64,000 nucleotides of DNA. Origin: Bacteroidota bacterium (GTDB lineage Bacteria > Bacteroidota > Bacteroidia > Chitinophagales > UBA10324). A program made the translations under genes and the position numbers. Shown one piece after another: positions 1 to 8,207 of the stretch; position 1 is the stretch's first letter, and every line of letters begins with the position of its first letter. The notes under the pieces were generated by a model. The model ran no database searches. It had not been told where the DNA came from and worked only from the letters and a program-made list of their open reading frames with translations. The DNA lies in NCBI GenBank assembly GCA_014190575.1, contig BJGQ01000013.1:1-64000 (forward strand), read 5' to 3'.

Positions 1-141
1 AATATTTAATGATGAATGTCAGAACAACAGAAGATACCAATATTAATATTGGTAAATAATTTTAAAAAATTAGGATTAAAAAAAAAACTTTACTTCATTT
101 GTTTCCAATCAAAAAAAAATCTAACCAAAAAAAACTTTACC

Positions 142-618
142 ATGAAAATTAAAAGTTTAATTCTCGCAGGTGTTTTCGCACTCTCTTGCTTTAGTGTAAG
201 TGCAAATAATTCATCACTGTTCTCTTACGATAAGAATGCAGTTAATGAAAGTTTGAAAAATGTATCCGCTGTAGAAAAATATGTGAACCAAAATGAAGGT
301 GTTACACTTAACTCATTAAATTCTGATGGAAAGAAATTAGTAGATGATGCTAATTTATACACCCTTAAATCTCAGTTAGATGGCCCAGCAGGTGTTCCTT
401 CATTTTTATGGGGTTTTGCAGGTGGCTGTATTGGTGGTATTACATTATTTGGTGGTGTTATTTTAGGGTTATTAGGCGTATTAGCAGTTTATCTTGTTAC
501 TCAAGATGGTGACGAAACCAAGAAAGCCTTAATGGGTTGTATTGTTGGAAACCTTATTTGGGTTGTATTCTTTGCTATATGGTTTATATTTGGTAATAGT
601 TGGTTTTTATTCTACTAG
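142..618 (+). CDS. Small exported Gly-rich two-TM membrane protein, unknown function
   Basis: A 158-residue protein. An in-frame ATG lies further upstream at 16, but the ATG at 142 directly opens a typical signal peptide (about residues 1-21, ending SVSA), so I start there. A polar, Asn/Ser-rich stretch (22-85) is followed by two hydrophobic segments: a glycine-rich one (about 87-119, with repeated GG) and a second (about 130-153). A short charged loop (DGDETKK) separates them, and there is one Cys in each segment (96, 133). I do not recognise a family. It lies 3 bases upstream of the LolA-like gene and heads a run of five same-strand genes, so a role in the same envelope process is inferred from position only. 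No clear Shine-Dalgarno; an A-rich leader precedes the start. Confidence 0.75.
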   Translation: MKIKSLILAGVFALSCFSVSANNSSLFSYDKNAVNESLKNVSAVEKYVNQNEGVTLNSLNSDGKKLVDDANLYTLKSQLDGPAGVPSFLWGFAGGCIGGITLFGGVILGLLGVLAVYLVTQDGDETKKALMGCIVGNLIWVVFFAIWFIFGNSWFLFY

Positions 619-621
619 TTT

Positions 622-1308
622 TTGCGCATTTCATTTAGATTTTTATTTTTTTTTCTTCTGTTGTCCAAGCCAATGCTTGGACAACAGTTTTTTAGGGTAA
701 AGGCAGACTTCTCTATTAAAGAAACTTTATCAAATGGCCAAAGTAGTTTAGTTATGGGTTCAGTTTATTTTAATAAAACTAAGGGCCAAATAGTATTTAA
801 AATAAATTTTCCGGAAAATTTTATTTCAGTTATCACTGATAGTTTTGTTTATACTATAAAAGATAATAAGATAACAGACAAAACACCAGGAGGTGGGTTG
901 CTGCAATTTTCAATTTTCAATCTCACCTTAAGTAGTAAGTTAAATAATTATGGTTTAGAGCAGTCACAGGTTTTTAAACTAACCAATGTGGTGAAAGAAG
1001 ATAGTTTTATTATTTCAACATGGAGCCCTGCTGTTGAGAAATTAAAAGAAATAACCGGTGATGTTTTAATCTCTCAAAAGAAAAAGCAACTATTTGGTCT
1101 GGTGTTTTTTGATAAAGACGGAAAACTTTTATCAAAGCAATTTTTTGAAGAGTATAAAAATTTTAAGGGACTTGAATTTCCCGGAATTATAACTCAAATC
1201 AATTTTATTGACGGTAAAGAGTTTTATAAAATTACTACATTTAAGAATGTGGTTGTAAATGGCATGAATGAAAACACTATATATAATTATTCTATTCCTG
1301 TTCAGTAG
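622..1308 (+). CDS. LolA-like outer-membrane lipoprotein carrier fold protein (putative)
   Basis: A 228-residue exported protein with a TTG start three bases after the preceding stop codon. Residues 1-20 form a signal peptide ending at LGQ. The rest is strand-rich with alternating hydrophobic residues, and the segments MGSVYFNKTKGQIVFKINFP and FVYTIKDNKIT resemble the half-barrel strands of LolA/LolB-type proteins. In that family the pattern is an apolar half-barrel that binds lipid moieties and shuttles lipoproteins across the periplasm. The assignment rests on overall pattern, not on an invariant motif. It overlaps the following YidD gene by 41 bases in another frame, which suggests tight co-expression. 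Alternative: an unrelated periplasmic beta-rich protein. Confidence 0.6.
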   Translation: MRISFRFLFFFLLLSKPMLGQQFFRVKADFSIKETLSNGQSSLVMGSVYFNKTKGQIVFKINFPENFISVITDSFVYTIKDNKITDKTPGGGLLQFSIFNLTLSSKLNNYGLEQSQVFKLTNVVKEDSFIISTWSPAVEKLKEITGDVLISQKKKQLFGLVFFDKDGKLLSKQFFEEYKNFKGLEFPGIITQINFIDGKEFYKITTFKNVVVNGMNENTIYNYSIPVQ

Positions 1309-1663
1309 TTTTTTTGTTTCAGCGCAAGAAGCAGGTAACCATATTGATTTCGACCGTCTTGTAGCTGCTATGGATCCGGGCATACATCATCACAAGTATA
1401 ATTACAAAGGAGTTCATAGCGAGGTTGATTTTGTTTTTACCTCACTTTTTATTTTTTATAAAAGTTTTGTTTCATCGCAGGATGGCAACTCATGCACATT
1501 TACTCCTTCGTGTTCAGAATATATGATTCAGGCAATCAGAAAAAAAGGAATGATTATAGGCACAATGGCCGGCTTTGACCGGCTAACACGCTGCAATGGC
1601 TTAAGCCCTGAAAAGTATGGGTATGATCAGGATAAACATGTTTTTATAGATCCTGTCAATTAA
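1268..1663 (+). CDS. yidD: YidD-family membrane protein insertion efficiency factor with N-terminal signal peptide
   Basis: A 131-residue protein. The C-terminal half carries the YidD hallmark: CTFTPSCSEY (residues 76-85), then KKGMIIG, then a third Cys in RLTRCN (109). Family YidD proteins are short inner-membrane-associated proteins linked to YidC-dependent membrane protein insertion. Unusually, this one begins with a signal peptide (about residues 1-20, ending VSAQ) and a 40-residue spacer, so the YidD domain would be exported or membrane-tethered on the periplasmic side. It overlaps the upstream LolA-like gene by 41 bases, and its last base is the first base of the next gene. It is not in the usual rnpA-yidC neighbourhood. 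Family call is secure; cellular location and role are inferred. Confidence 0.85.
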   Translation: MKTLYIIILFLFSSFFVSAQEAGNHIDFDRLVAAMDPGIHHHKYNYKGVHSEVDFVFTSLFIFYKSFVSSQDGNSCTFTPSCSEYMIQAIRKKGMIIGTMAGFDRLTRCNGLSPEKYGYDQDKHVFIDPVN

Positions 1664-2487
1664 TGAAAAGATATTTGTTTTTTGCTTTCGTGTTGTTTTC
1701 AATAACTTGCAATGCGCAGAATTTATTTGACTTGCAGCATACTCAGTCATTTGCAAATTACTTATATGAGTCAGGTCAGTTTAAGTTAGCTGCCGAAGAG
1801 TATGAACGCTGGTTGTTTTTTCAGCCAGGTAATGACACCGCATCATTGCAATTGATGAAATCTTATAGAAAAGGTGGATTGTATTTAGAAGGAATTGCTA
1901 AAACAAAATTGCTTTTTTCAGGAAATGAAAAAATGAATGAGCCTCAATCAAAGGAGTATTCAATGCTTCTTTTGTTAAACAGAAATTTTACAGTAGTCGA
2001 TTCGTTTTTAAAAACAGAAACAAGTTTTTCATCTGTTGACAGAGATTATTTGCTGATGAATGAGAATTTGTTGCAGAAAAAATGGAAAGCCGCAGAGCAG
2101 ATATATTTAAATAATAGTAACTCAGATTTAAGAGCTTTTGCTCCTTATTCAATTGTATTTAAGAGTTATAAAGAACTGCCGCACAGGTATGCCGGACTTG
2201 CGATGACCATGTCAACAATTATTCCTGGAACAGGAAAAATTTATTCCGGAGATTGGAAAGACGCATTGTTTTCAATTTTATTAATTGGGGCATCAGGCTA
2301 TCAATCTTATCGAGGGTTCGAGTCAAAAGGGGTTAAGAGCGCTTATGGATGGATATTCGGCGGATTCAGTGCTGGTTTGTATTTTGGAAATATTTATGGT
2401 TCATATAAGTCGGCTAAAGATTTTAATCACAGACATGAAAATGAATTGCTTAAAAAAGCAACTGATTTATTCAGTATTAATCTTTAA
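1663..2487 (+). CDS. Exported TPR protein with C-terminal IPGxGxxYxGD membrane hairpin (DUF5683-like)
   Basis: A 274-residue protein whose ATG shares its first base with the yidD stop. A signal peptide (about 1-18, ending CNAQ) is followed by helical tetratricopeptide-like repeats (about 20-165; for example YLYESGQFKLAAEEYERWL). From about residue 183 there is a membrane segment block opening with STIIPGTGKIYSGD and continuing through two hydrophobic, glycine-rich stretches. The same arrangement recurs in the next gene, so the two are tandem paralogues. The IPG-G-Y-GD pattern resembles the short hairpin of Bacteroidota DUF5683/TM2-like proteins. A scaffold role in the envelope is inferred; no enzymatic motif is seen. 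The 3' end overlaps the next gene by about 53 bases. Confidence 0.7.
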   Translation: MKRYLFFAFVLFSITCNAQNLFDLQHTQSFANYLYESGQFKLAAEEYERWLFFQPGNDTASLQLMKSYRKGGLYLEGIAKTKLLFSGNEKMNEPQSKEYSMLLLLNRNFTVVDSFLKTETSFSSVDRDYLLMNENLLQKKWKAAEQIYLNNSNSDLRAFAPYSIVFKSYKELPHRYAGLAMTMSTIIPGTGKIYSGDWKDALFSILLIGASGYQSYRGFESKGVKSAYGWIFGGFSAGLYFGNIYGSYKSAKDFNHRHENELLKKATDLFSINL

Positions 2488-3289
2488 TTTATTTCTGGCT
2501 TTTTCAATACAGGCACAGGATATAGCCGGTGTTTTTGATTTAGCCAATAAAATGAAACTGGAAGGAAATTATGAAGCTTCTATAAAATTATATCAGCGTG
2601 TTAGCTTTTTTGGTGATGGATATAAAAATACTGAATGCCTGATTGGAACTGCAGATTCATATTTTAATTTGAAAGATTATAATAAGGCAGCTGAATTTTA
2701 TGAATTTGCTTATTTCAGTACAACAAATGACAGCTTGAAAAATCTGATTGCGTTAAGCAAATCCGCAATTTTCATTTACAATAAAAAATTTCTGGAAGCG
2801 CTGCAAGAATTGTTCAGCATCGAGGCCGAAGAAGGAAGTGTAGCAAAAGCTAAAAATATTTATCTGGCAACAGCATATTATGGATTGAATAGATTCAATG
2901 ATTGCAAAACTGTTTTGTTTGATTTGATAAGTGACACTGTTTCAAAAACGCAATTGGATAAATTAATTAAAAGAGCTGAACGGGCGCAACGAAAAAATCC
3001 TAAAACAGCAAAGATTCTATCTATGATTATTCCAGGAATGGGGCAATTTTATGCTGGTGATATAAAAAACGGAATTAACTCTTTATTAATTACAAGTGCA
3101 TTTATGTATTTGATGGTTAACACTTCGATTCAATATTCTGTTTTCGAAGCTACCTCCGTTCTTCCATGGTTTTCACGATACTATGTTGGCGGATTTAACA
3201 GAGCTCAAACAATAACCATTAACAGAGTTGAAGATCGACAGTATCAAATTTATTTACAGATTATGAAAATTGTTGAGCAAAAAAGCTGA
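2435..3289 (+). CDS. Exported TPR protein with IPGxGxxYxGD membrane segment, paralogue of upstream gene
   Basis: The open frame extends back to 2285, but an ATG at 2435 (or 2441) begins a good signal peptide ending IQAQ, so I use 2435; length is about 284 residues. TPR-like helices follow (for example MKLEGNYEASIKLYQRV and YNKAAEFYEFAYF). Near residues 196-225 comes SMIIPGMGQFYAGDIKNGIN with a hydrophobic segment, the same motif as in the preceding gene. A short Arg-rich tail with aromatic residues follows. It ends one base before the convergent PLP enzyme and closes the operon. Function unknown; the duplication and shared architecture suggest the two products act together or assemble as a heteromer. 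Confidence 0.7.
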   Translation: MKMNCLKKQLIYSVLIFNLFLAFSIQAQDIAGVFDLANKMKLEGNYEASIKLYQRVSFFGDGYKNTECLIGTADSYFNLKDYNKAAEFYEFAYFSTTNDSLKNLIALSKSAIFIYNKKFLEALQELFSIEAEEGSVAKAKNIYLATAYYGLNRFNDCKTVLFDLISDTVSKTQLDKLIKRAERAQRKNPKTAKILSMIIPGMGQFYAGDIKNGINSLLITSAFMYLMVNTSIQYSVFEATSVLPWFSRYYVGGFNRAQTITINRVEDRQYQIYLQIMKIVEQKS

Positions 3290-4534
3290 CTAGTTTTTTA
3301 CAGCATTCAGGGCATTACTAAGGTCATCAATAATATCTTCTACATTTTCAATACCTACCGACAGGCGAATTAAGCCATCAGTAATTCCATACTTTAATCG
3401 CTCCGCTTTTGGTACAGGTAAGTGACTCATGCTTGCAGGATGCTGAATAATAGTATCAGCTGTTCCTAACGAAACTGCCAATGTGCAGAAAGAAATATTA
3501 TTCATCATTTCTATTCCGGCTTTCAATCCTCCTTTCAATTCAAAGCTTAACATGCCTGTAAAATTTCGCATTTGTTTTTTTATAAGTTCATAATCGGGAT
3601 GCGTTTTTAATCCACAATAATTTACATGTGCAATTTTATTGTGGCCTTGTAAAAACTCTGCAACTTTCATGGCGTTACTGCAATGCCGTTCCATTCTTAA
3701 TTCCAAAGTCTTCATTCCCTGAATTAAAGTCCACGCGTCAAATGGATTTCCGTTTGCTCCAATGAGTTTTAAAACCGGAATTATTTTTTGATTGAAGAAC
3801 GAAAAGTCTTTTCCTAATAAAACTCCTCCGATTGCTGTACCGTGACCATTCAGGTATTTTGTAGTGGAGTGCAAAACAAAATCAACATTGTATTGAAAGG
3901 GTTGTTGCAAATATGGAGTTGCAAAAGTATTGTCGACCGCACAAAAACAATTGTATTTTTTAGCTAATGCACTTAAAGATTCAATATCATAACAATCCAT
4001 CGTTGGGTTTGAAGGTGTTTCGATATATATCATTTTTATTGAAGAATCTTTTTTAAGAATATTTTCAACCAACGAAAGGTCTTTCAATTCAACAATCACA
4101 GGAGCAATATTTAAAGGCTCTAAAATCTGATGGAGTAATGCATTGGTTCCTCCATACAAAGTTCCTTGTGTTAGTACTTTTTCTCCTGGTTTTAAGAAGC
4201 TGAAAAAAAGAGCAGAAATGGCTCCCATTCCACTGCTGAAAATTTTGGATGCCAATTCAAGTTGTTCGCCTTTTTCATTTTTCAGGTTCCAGGCTTCAAG
4301 CGCTGCAATTTTTTTCTCAGCCATTTCAACCGTTGGATTGTGCCAGCGACCATATATATATCCTTCACGCTCCCCTTTAAAAATCTGCATGAGTTCATTT
4401 GCATCGTCGTATGCAAAAGTTGAGGTTGGATAAATCGCTTCCGTATGTGTATTAACACTTTTGTGCAAATCAACCTGTGAATGAACGCAAATGCTGCTGA
4501 AACCTTTATAGATTCTTTTTGTTTTATCTTTCAT
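3290..4534 (-). CDS. PLP-dependent Cys/Met metabolism enzyme (cystathionine gamma-synthase / methionine gamma-lyase family)
   Basis: A 414-residue cytosolic enzyme of normal family length. Features seen: SSGMGAISALFFSFLKPGEK and the LYGGT phosphate-binding stretch, the cofactor aspartate region (CAVDNTFATPYLQQP), and the PLP-lysine motif HSTTKYLNGHG. The C-terminal SLGTADTIIQHPASMSH and LIRLSVGIENVEDI stretches are also typical. Family members do gamma-elimination or gamma-replacement on homoserine esters, cystathionine or methionine. Sequence inspection alone does not separate methionine gamma-lyase from O-acetyl/succinylhomoserine sulfhydrylase or cystathionine lyase/synthase. It is a single gene, divergent from the DinB gene across an 83-base promoter region. 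Confidence 0.85.
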   Translation of the reverse strand: MKDKTKRIYKGFSSICVHSQVDLHKSVNTHTEAIYPTSTFAYDDANELMQIFKGEREGYIYGRWHNPTVEMAEKKIAALEAWNLKNEKGEQLELASKIFSSGMGAISALFFSFLKPGEKVLTQGTLYGGTNALLHQILEPLNIAPVIVELKDLSLVENILKKDSSIKMIYIETPSNPTMDCYDIESLSALAKKYNCFCAVDNTFATPYLQQPFQYNVDFVLHSTTKYLNGHGTAIGGVLLGKDFSFFNQKIIPVLKLIGANGNPFDAWTLIQGMKTLELRMERHCSNAMKVAEFLQGHNKIAHVNYCGLKTHPDYELIKKQMRNFTGMLSFELKGGLKAGIEMMNNISFCTLAVSLGTADTIIQHPASMSHLPVPKAERLKYGITDGLIRLSVGIENVEDIIDDLSNALNAVKN

Positions 4535-4571
4535 GAACCGAAATGTTAATCTGTTGCAAATGTGCGGAATT

Positions 4572-4602
4572 TTTGTTGTCAGATACTTAAACCTTAGATT
4601 TA
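4572..4602 (+). promoter_or_regulatory. Bacteroidota-type promoter (TTTG-N19-TAGATTTA) for the DinB gene
   Basis: TTTG at 4572-4575 is separated by exactly 19 bases from TAGATTTA at 4595-4602. It closely matches the Bacteroidota housekeeping pattern TTTG-N19-TAnnTTTG, differing only in the last base. The predicted transcript starts a few bases before the ATG at 4618, giving a very short leader. Confidence 0.45.
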
Positions 4603-4617
4603 CTAAACTAAAATCAT

Positions 4618-5139
4618 ATGGCGTTAAATAAATACATCAGACTTTATACTTCCTACAATGTTTGGGCAAACAAACAAATGGGTGAAGTTGCCGGTTCTTT
4701 GGAGGATTTTGATTTTGACGCTGAAGTTAATAGCAGCTTTACTTCCATACGAAAAACTTTGCTTCACATTTGGGATGCAGAATATATTTGGTTGTCGAGA
4801 ATTCAGGAATTACAGCCTAAGAATATTCCGAGTAAATTTTTTACAGGAACTAAGGACGGGTTAATAAAACAATTGCTTGATACAAGTGCTGCATTTGATG
4901 AGATGGGGGCTTGTCAGGATATATTAAGTTTAGAACGGGTTGTTGAATTTAAATTGTTAAACGGTGATTCAAGCCGCAGTAAAATATATGAGGCAATTAT
5001 GCATTGTATGAATCACTCAACTTACCATAGAGGTCAATTAGTTACTTTATTCAGGCAAGCAGGAATAAAAACTATTCCTGCTACAGATTTAATTCAATAT
5101 ATCAGATTGCAGCAAAAGAGCAATCTGACCCATCATTAA
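4618..5139 (+). CDS. DinB/YfiT-family putative metal-dependent protein
   Basis: A 173-residue four-helix-bundle protein of the usual DinB superfamily length. The metal-binding histidine triad is visible: His50 in LLHIWDAEYIW, and His133 and His137 in HCMNHSTYHRGQL. Family members bind a divalent metal; some are thiol-dependent transferases, while many have no known substrate. The conserved tail LRQ-like stretch is present as FRQAGIKTIPATDLIQYIR. A good promoter lies immediately upstream. The following gene (5178) starts 38 bases downstream on the same strand and may be co-transcribed. Specific activity cannot be assigned. Confidence 0.85.
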   Translation: MALNKYIRLYTSYNVWANKQMGEVAGSLEDFDFDAEVNSSFTSIRKTLLHIWDAEYIWLSRIQELQPKNIPSKFFTGTKDGLIKQLLDTSAAFDEMGACQDILSLERVVEFKLLNGDSSRSKIYEAIMHCMNHSTYHRGQLVTLFRQAGIKTIPATDLIQYIRLQQKSNLTHH

Positions 5140-5177
5140 TTAAGTTTATTTTTTTAGCTAATAAATTCAAATTAACA

Positions 5178-5621
5178 ATGGCAGGCATTATTGATTCGGC
5201 TAAAGAGGCAATAGGGAAAATTGCCGAAGGTGTAACAGACTTTATTCAGATGGATAAGAATGAAGTGATTAAGGAGTTTAAAGATTCTACAAAGGAAAAG
5301 GCAAATGCCATGTTGGAAGAAATTACCAACCTTGGTGATCACATGAACAAAGCAGGGTTTGAATTGATTGAAATAAATACTTCACTTGGTTTGCCTCCGA
5401 CATTCAGTTTAACATATCATTTTCTGCACGATGTAACAGTGGAGGAACAAAAAAGTATTCTCGCAGAAAATAACGGCAAGAAAATCACCACCATTATTCT
5501 GAAAACTTTATTTAAGTCAACTGCTTATGCAAAGTCGCTTAAACTCGGAGCTTTTAAATTGAATGAAGTGAGTATTCAGTTGGGTTTATTGCCGGAGGTG
5601 GGAGTGAAGTTTAAGAAGTAG
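5178..5621 (+). CDS. Small cytosolic protein with a duplicated C-terminal strand motif, unknown function
   Basis: A 147-residue protein without signal peptide or membrane segment. Residues 1-55 are charged and helical (Lys/Glu-rich). Two similar segments then occur: GFELIEINTSLGLPPTFSL (about 60-78) and AFKLNEVSIQLGLLPEVGV (about 125-143). Both are built as polar strand, SLGLPP or QLGLLPE turn, strand. Between them lies a helical stretch rich in Lys and Ile. I do not recognise a family. It follows the DinB gene by 38 bases and ends 6 bases before the convergent GH2 gene. The start ATG at 5178 follows an A-rich leader. Confidence 0.7.
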   Translation: MAGIIDSAKEAIGKIAEGVTDFIQMDKNEVIKEFKDSTKEKANAMLEEITNLGDHMNKAGFELIEINTSLGLPPTFSLTYHFLHDVTVEEQKSILAENNGKKITTIILKTLFKSTAYAKSLKLGAFKLNEVSIQLGLLPEVGVKFKK

Positions 5622-5627
5622 TTTTAT

Positions 5628-8207
5628 TTATTTCACTTCATTCAAACACTTCATTAAAACTTTACAGTTCACAAAATCTTCAGCAATTCCGGAAGAGGTG
5701 TTCATGCTTTTCATTTTTATTTCTTTTTTCTCATCAGGGAAAAGACTGAAATAATTATCAGTTAAATCAAACCCTAAGTAGTTACCGTCTTTTCGTTGCG
5801 CATAAAATGAAACGCCAAAAGCAGGTTTGTTGCATGAAACAGAAATGGTTTGCGGCATTTTATATTTTTTATCGCTTGCCACTTTAAATTTTATTTCAGG
5901 ATTCTGAAGTTTGAGATTCTTTGGTGAAGCGAAAAAATAATCAGCATACGAAAGTTTTTTATCACCAATTATTAATTCGCCATGCAAAACAATTTCTGTT
6001 GAATCATATTTTTTCAGAATGGAATCAATGGTCAGATGGAAATATTGTTTGCTTGATTGAGCATCAATTGCACAATTCAAATTTCTCTGCCATAAAAGTT
6101 TTCCTGAAAAATTCCAGAGAGAAATTTGCAATTGAGCCGAAGTGTTTATTAATGAATCAGAGACAATCCAGCAATCAATTTTATTTTTATTTTTTACCAT
6201 GCTTACTAAATAAGTATTGTAAAGCCGGTTGAGTTGATATTGAAATACTTTTTTGTTTCCAGCATAATCGATGCTGCTCCACGATATAGCAGGCCAGCAA
6301 TCATTTAGTTGCCAGTACAAAGTTCCCATGCAGTAGGGCATTGCGCGACGATGCGCTTCAATGGCAGTACTCATTCCTTCTGTCTGTAACAGTTGTGAGA
6401 GATAAACATAGTTTTCAAAATTGGTTGAAGTGTCGTAATCGCGTTTAAGATAAGTTTGAATGGTTTCAAAACCAGTTGGATGTTTCTGATGAGTTTTTAA
6501 TGCAGGCGAATACAAGTACAACTCATTCGGTTTCAAATATTGCTGCAAACAATTCATGGAAGGAAATGATTGAAATCCATACTCATTTACAAATCTTCCG
6601 GTGTGATTGATGTATGAACTGAATGGTTCCATACCCCACCACACTCCCCAATAATGGACATCGCCTTGCTGCAAACTTTCCTTGTGTCCCCAACCTATGG
6701 AAGGAGAGGAGGGCCAGTAAGGAGTTTGCGGGTCAATGGATTTTAAGATGGAAGGAATTGTTTTCTCAAAAAGGTTTTGATAGTCGCTCCAGATTTTTAA
6801 AGAATCTGTTACACTGTAGTGAAATTGTTTTTGCCAATCCCAATTGAACCAACCTTCTTTTATTTCATTATTGCCGCACCACATTGCAAGCGATGGATGA
6901 TTTCTGATTCGTAATATGTTATCAGTCGCTTCATCTTTTATTTTACCAATGAAATCAGAATCGCCGGGATACATGGCGCAGGCAAAAGGAAAATCCTGCC
7001 AAACCATAATTCCATTCGCGTCGCAATCGTTATAAAATTTATCGGATGCATAAGTTCCACCACCCCAAACTCGAAGCATGTTCATGTGCGATTCGTTTGC
7101 TGCAAGAATTAAGTCATGATTTTTTTCATCAGAAATATTTTCACGCATCAGTGCATCTGATGGTACATAGTTCGCACCCTTTATAAATACCGGAACTCCA
7201 TTCAACTTAAAATAAAATGATGTTCCAATGCTGTCGGGTGTTTGAATCAACTCTATTGTGCGGGCACCATAATTTTTTACAACAGAAAATAATGTGTCGG
7301 CATTGTAATAGAGCAAATCAAATTTCAAATGAAACAAGTAAGGTTCGCCATAACCGTTACACCACCATCGTTTTGGATTTTTAATTTCAAAATGAAATGT
7401 GGTTTTCCCTGAATCATTCAGTTCTATAATTCGGGTGTAGAAAGTTTGGTGAATGAATGTATCAGTGATTCTCATTTCAACATTTCCATGCAGATTATTT
7501 TCATAAAATAGTTCAGCGTTTATTATAGCTAATGTATCAGTAAGTGATTGTTGATGTAACTGAATATCTTTAAAACGAAAATCATCCCAGTACATTAATT
7601 CAATAGGTTTCAATATTCCGCAACCTAAAAGTTTCGGCGCAAAGTCCCAACCAAATTGCATAGCAGGTTTGCGTGTGAAAACATATTCGCTTCCGGGTAA
7701 TTCGTGTGGTAGTAATTTCCGCAACGAGTCAGCGATTTCTTTAACCGGTTTGAAAACAATGAGCAATTCATTTTCATTTTGCTTCAAAATGTTTTTTACA
7801 TCCACTTCCCAATTTCGAAATGCATTATCTGCTTCCAGAATTTTAGTTCCATTGAGAAAAACAACAGCGTAAGTATCAAGTCCTTTAAATTGAAGTGAAC
7901 AGTTTTTTTTATTGACCACTGTTGAAGGAACAGTAAAATGACATCTGAATTTCCAAACCCGATGCTGCACCCAATCCAAAGAATCTGAATTGGAAGAATG
8001 GAATGGATCAGCTATAATTTTATTGAAAACCAAGCAGGAATAAATATTCAAATCATTGCTTGCCGGAAGCCAGGCAGAATCACCGTTTGAATTCAGATAT
8101 AAAAATTCCCAGTTGTGATTTGTGGTTAGAACAATGGATGAATCCTGCGCTCTTCCCTTCAACAGGCTCAGGGTGACAAAAAATAAAATCAAAAAATATT
8201 TTTTCAT
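5628..8207 (-). CDS. Secreted glycoside hydrolase family 2 enzyme, beta-mannosidase-like
   Basis: An 859-residue exported enzyme. N-terminal signal peptide (about 1-20, ending GRAQ), then the GH2 sugar-binding jelly-roll domain (LQFKGLDTYAVVFLNGTKI), an Ig-like domain, and the TIM-barrel. Catalytic landmarks: WCGNNEIKEG (the Asn-Glu pair with the acid/base Glu, near residue 440) and NEYGFQSFPS (nucleophile Glu region, near 540). The layout and the WGGGTYASDKFYNDCDANGI stretch are typical of beta-mannosidases, which release terminal beta-mannose from glycans in the periplasm or outside. Its ATG overlaps the CutC stop (ATGA), so the two are translationally coupled. The last part of the signal peptide is encoded by a dispersed repeat (8155-8178). 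Confidence 0.9.
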   Translation of the reverse strand: MKKYFLILFFVTLSLLKGRAQDSSIVLTTNHNWEFLYLNSNGDSAWLPASNDLNIYSCLVFNKIIADPFHSSNSDSLDWVQHRVWKFRCHFTVPSTVVNKKNCSLQFKGLDTYAVVFLNGTKILEADNAFRNWEVDVKNILKQNENELLIVFKPVKEIADSLRKLLPHELPGSEYVFTRKPAMQFGWDFAPKLLGCGILKPIELMYWDDFRFKDIQLHQQSLTDTLAIINAELFYENNLHGNVEMRITDTFIHQTFYTRIIELNDSGKTTFHFEIKNPKRWWCNGYGEPYLFHLKFDLLYYNADTLFSVVKNYGARTIELIQTPDSIGTSFYFKLNGVPVFIKGANYVPSDALMRENISDEKNHDLILAANESHMNMLRVWGGGTYASDKFYNDCDANGIMVWQDFPFACAMYPGDSDFIGKIKDEATDNILRIRNHPSLAMWCGNNEIKEGWFNWDWQKQFHYSVTDSLKIWSDYQNLFEKTIPSILKSIDPQTPYWPSSPSIGWGHKESLQQGDVHYWGVWWGMEPFSSYINHTGRFVNEYGFQSFPSMNCLQQYLKPNELYLYSPALKTHQKHPTGFETIQTYLKRDYDTSTNFENYVYLSQLLQTEGMSTAIEAHRRAMPYCMGTLYWQLNDCWPAISWSSIDYAGNKKVFQYQLNRLYNTYLVSMVKNKNKIDCWIVSDSLINTSAQLQISLWNFSGKLLWQRNLNCAIDAQSSKQYFHLTIDSILKKYDSTEIVLHGELIIGDKKLSYADYFFASPKNLKLQNPEIKFKVASDKKYKMPQTISVSCNKPAFGVSFYAQRKDGNYLGFDLTDNYFSLFPDEKKEIKMKSMNTSSGIAEDFVNCKVLMKCLNEVK
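8155..8178. repeat. Dispersed repeat (CTTCAACAGGCTCAGGGTGAC type) inside the GH2 signal peptide
   Basis: The plus-strand stretch at 8155-8178 reads as a close variant of the CCTTCGACAGGCTCAGGGTGA sequence that I recall as a common intergenic repeat in many bacterial genomes. Here it lies within the coding sequence of the GH2 gene and encodes VTLSLLKGR, the end of its signal peptide. Recognition is from memory and not from a search. Confidence 0.5.

Noticed and set aside
16-141. Upstream in-frame ATG that would lengthen the first gene by 42 residues
   Set aside because: The extension is a Lys/Asn-rich stretch that would bury the evident signal peptide starting at 142.
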